From: Methanoregula sp.
GTDB lineage: Archaea; Halobacteriota; Methanomicrobia; Methanomicrobiales; Methanospirillaceae
Assembly: GCA_003154335.1 (NCBI GenBank)
Contig: PMDE01000089.1
Location: forward strand, 1-6,306
Reading direction: 5' to 3'
Length of the DNA stretch: 6,306 bases
Shown: one piece after another, positions 5,590 through 6,306 of the stretch
How the letters are laid out: each line of letters begins with the position of its first letter
Position numbering within the stretch: the stretch's first letter is position 1
The notes under the pieces: generated by a model
What the model was told of the DNA's origin: nothing
Database searches by the model: none
Seen by the model: only the letters and a program-made list of their open reading frames with translations
Position numbers and translations under genes: made by a program

Positions 5590-6102
5590 GTGCCGGGCCA
5601 TATTCGAATCGTAAACGATCCCGTAGAGCTTGTTCCTCTCCTGATGACATTCAACGACACTTCTTTTAAGAAGGTCTACGAACTTTTGAACAAATCCTGG
5701 ATGACAGAAGACGAGATACGGGCGCACGTTGACAATGACAGGCTTCCCCTGTGTCTCCAGATATTAAAGAAGGGAAACCTAGTTGAGGAGCAGTGGCGGA
5801 TGCCAAAGCCCGGATCAAAACCGGAAAAAGAGTTCAGGGCAACCTACAACAAGTTCCGTGCGAATTTCCAGTGCAACCTTTCCGATCTCTCTGACATCCT
5901 TTACATCTCGCTTTCCAATGACGAGAACCTCCGCGACGTCGTGGAGCAGATTGAAGCAGAACTTGGTAAGGGAAACAGTTCCATCAATGACCTTTCCCGG
6001 AAATTCAACGTCAGCCCGGTCTTTATCAAAGGACTTGCCAAACGCATTACGCACTTGGATGTCAAGGGACAGGGACTGGTGCTGCTTGACACCGGGCGCT
6101 AA
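5590..6102 (+). CDS. Two-HTH transcriptional regulator (ArsR-like, methanogen family)
   Basis: The 170-residue protein has no membrane segment or signal. Residues of about 18-95 form an ArsR-like winged helix: FNDTSFKKVYELLNKSWMTEDEIRAHV, then a recognition region ending LQILKKGNLVEEQWRMPKPGSKPEKEFRATY (wing). Residues 96-125 are a helical/dimer segment, and a second helix-turn-helix follows at about 129-151 (SSINDLSRKFNVSPVFIKGLAKRI), ending HLDVKGQGLVLL. I recall close relatives annotated as ArsR-family regulators in methanogens, but have not checked this. The start is GTG at 5590, chosen because the IRIVNDPVELVPLL segment looks conserved in such relatives; the next candidate, ATG 5644, would remove it. 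No Shine-Dalgarno site is present. Divergence from hypF suggests it may control hypF, itself, or both. The downstream regulator overlaps its last codons, implying translational coupling. Confidence 0.85.
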   Translation: MPGHIRIVNDPVELVPLLMTFNDTSFKKVYELLNKSWMTEDEIRAHVDNDRLPLCLQILKKGNLVEEQWRMPKPGSKPEKEFRATYNKFRANFQCNLSDLSDILYISLSNDENLRDVVEQIEAELGKGNSSINDLSRKFNVSPVFIKGLAKRITHLDVKGQGLVLLDTGR

Positions 6103-6306
6103 GGATCCTCTTTACTCGATTTTGCGCAGCAAGCGTGAGGTTTCGCGCCTGCAGATCCTTGTGGAGATCGCAGAGCACCAGCCGGCCGTCCGCCAGCAGG
6201 AGATTGCAGAAAAACTCGGGGTGACCCCGCAGGCGATATCAGAATATATACGCGAACTTGTTGACGAAGGAAAAGTCTCTGCAAGCGGCAGGGGCAATTA
6301 CGAGGT
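6086..6306 (+). CDS. Winged-helix DNA-binding regulator, 5' part cut by window edge
   Basis: An open frame continues to the end of the window. From TTG 6086 it encodes TPGAKDPLYSILRSKREVSRLQ and then a clear helix-turn-helix, VRQQEIAEKLGVTPQAISEYIRELVDEGKVSASGRG, typical of small archaeal MarR/Lrp-like winged-helix proteins. About 73 residues are visible and the C-terminus is missing. I prefer the TTG because GGTG (6078-6081) lies four bases before it, and because the recognisable homology starts near DPLYSILRSKRE. An in-frame ATG at 6059 would add MSRDRDWCC and has no Shine-Dalgarno site. With the TTG start the gene overlaps the preceding regulator by 17 bases in another frame, so the two are very likely co-transcribed and translationally coupled. 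The target is unknown. Confidence 0.8.
   Translation, partial: MTPGAKDPLYSILRSKREVSRLQILVEIAEHQPAVRQQEIAEKLGVTPQAISEYIRELVDEGKVSASGRGNYE

Noticed and set aside
1..6306. Mobile element, CRISPR array, tRNA or defence island
   Set aside because: I saw no terminal inverted repeats with a transposase, no regularly spaced direct repeats, no tRNA-like cloverleaf, and no nuclease, reverse transcriptase or toxin-antitoxin signature.

Overview
The window reads as chromosomal DNA from a methanogenic archaeon, most likely of the order Methanomicrobiales (Methanoregula-like; this is inference from protein flavour, not from a search). Supporting signs are an archaeal-type ribosomal stalk protein L12/P1 ending in the conserved GMAGLGALFG tail, archaeal oligo-T transcription stops, TATA-type promoters with short or absent leaders, a HypF hydrogenase maturation protein, and small winged-helix regulators of a type seen in methanogens.

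Layout, left to right. Positions 1-246 hold the 3' end of rpl12 (+). A 94-bp convergent gap with two small hairpins and an oligo-T stop for each strand follows. Five genes then run on the minus strand. In transcription order (right to left) they are hypF (3299-5533), a 138-aa coiled-coil plus winged-helix-like protein (2815-3231), a radical SAM enzyme with a C-terminal beta-rich TRAM-like domain (1782-2780), a secreted DUF2927-like lipoprotein (786-1595), and a YbjQ/UPF0145 protein (341-700, start revised from a GTG at 709). At the right end two plus-strand regulators leave divergently from hypF. The first is a complete two-HTH protein (5590-6102). The second is a winged-helix protein (6086 to the window end) that overlaps it out of frame and is cut by the window edge.

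How the genes may work together: the five minus-strand genes do not look like one tight operon. Gaps of 34 to 186 bp, a hairpin/T-tract before the radical SAM gene, and promoter-like elements before hypF, the lipoprotein gene and the YbjQ gene suggest several transcription units. The clearest functional linkage is the 56-bp divergent region between hypF and the tandem regulators. It carries a perfect TATAATTATA palindrome and is the natural place for coordinated control. HypF makes the thiocarbamate precursor of the cyanide ligands of [NiFe]-hydrogenases, which hydrogenotrophic methanogens depend on.

I found no CRISPR array, insertion sequence, tRNA/rRNA gene or convincing new defence system. 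The most interesting items are the unusual residues in the YrdC-like domain of HypF, the hypF/regulator divergent pair, the small primase-tail-like protein, and the hairpin abutting the radical SAM start codon.
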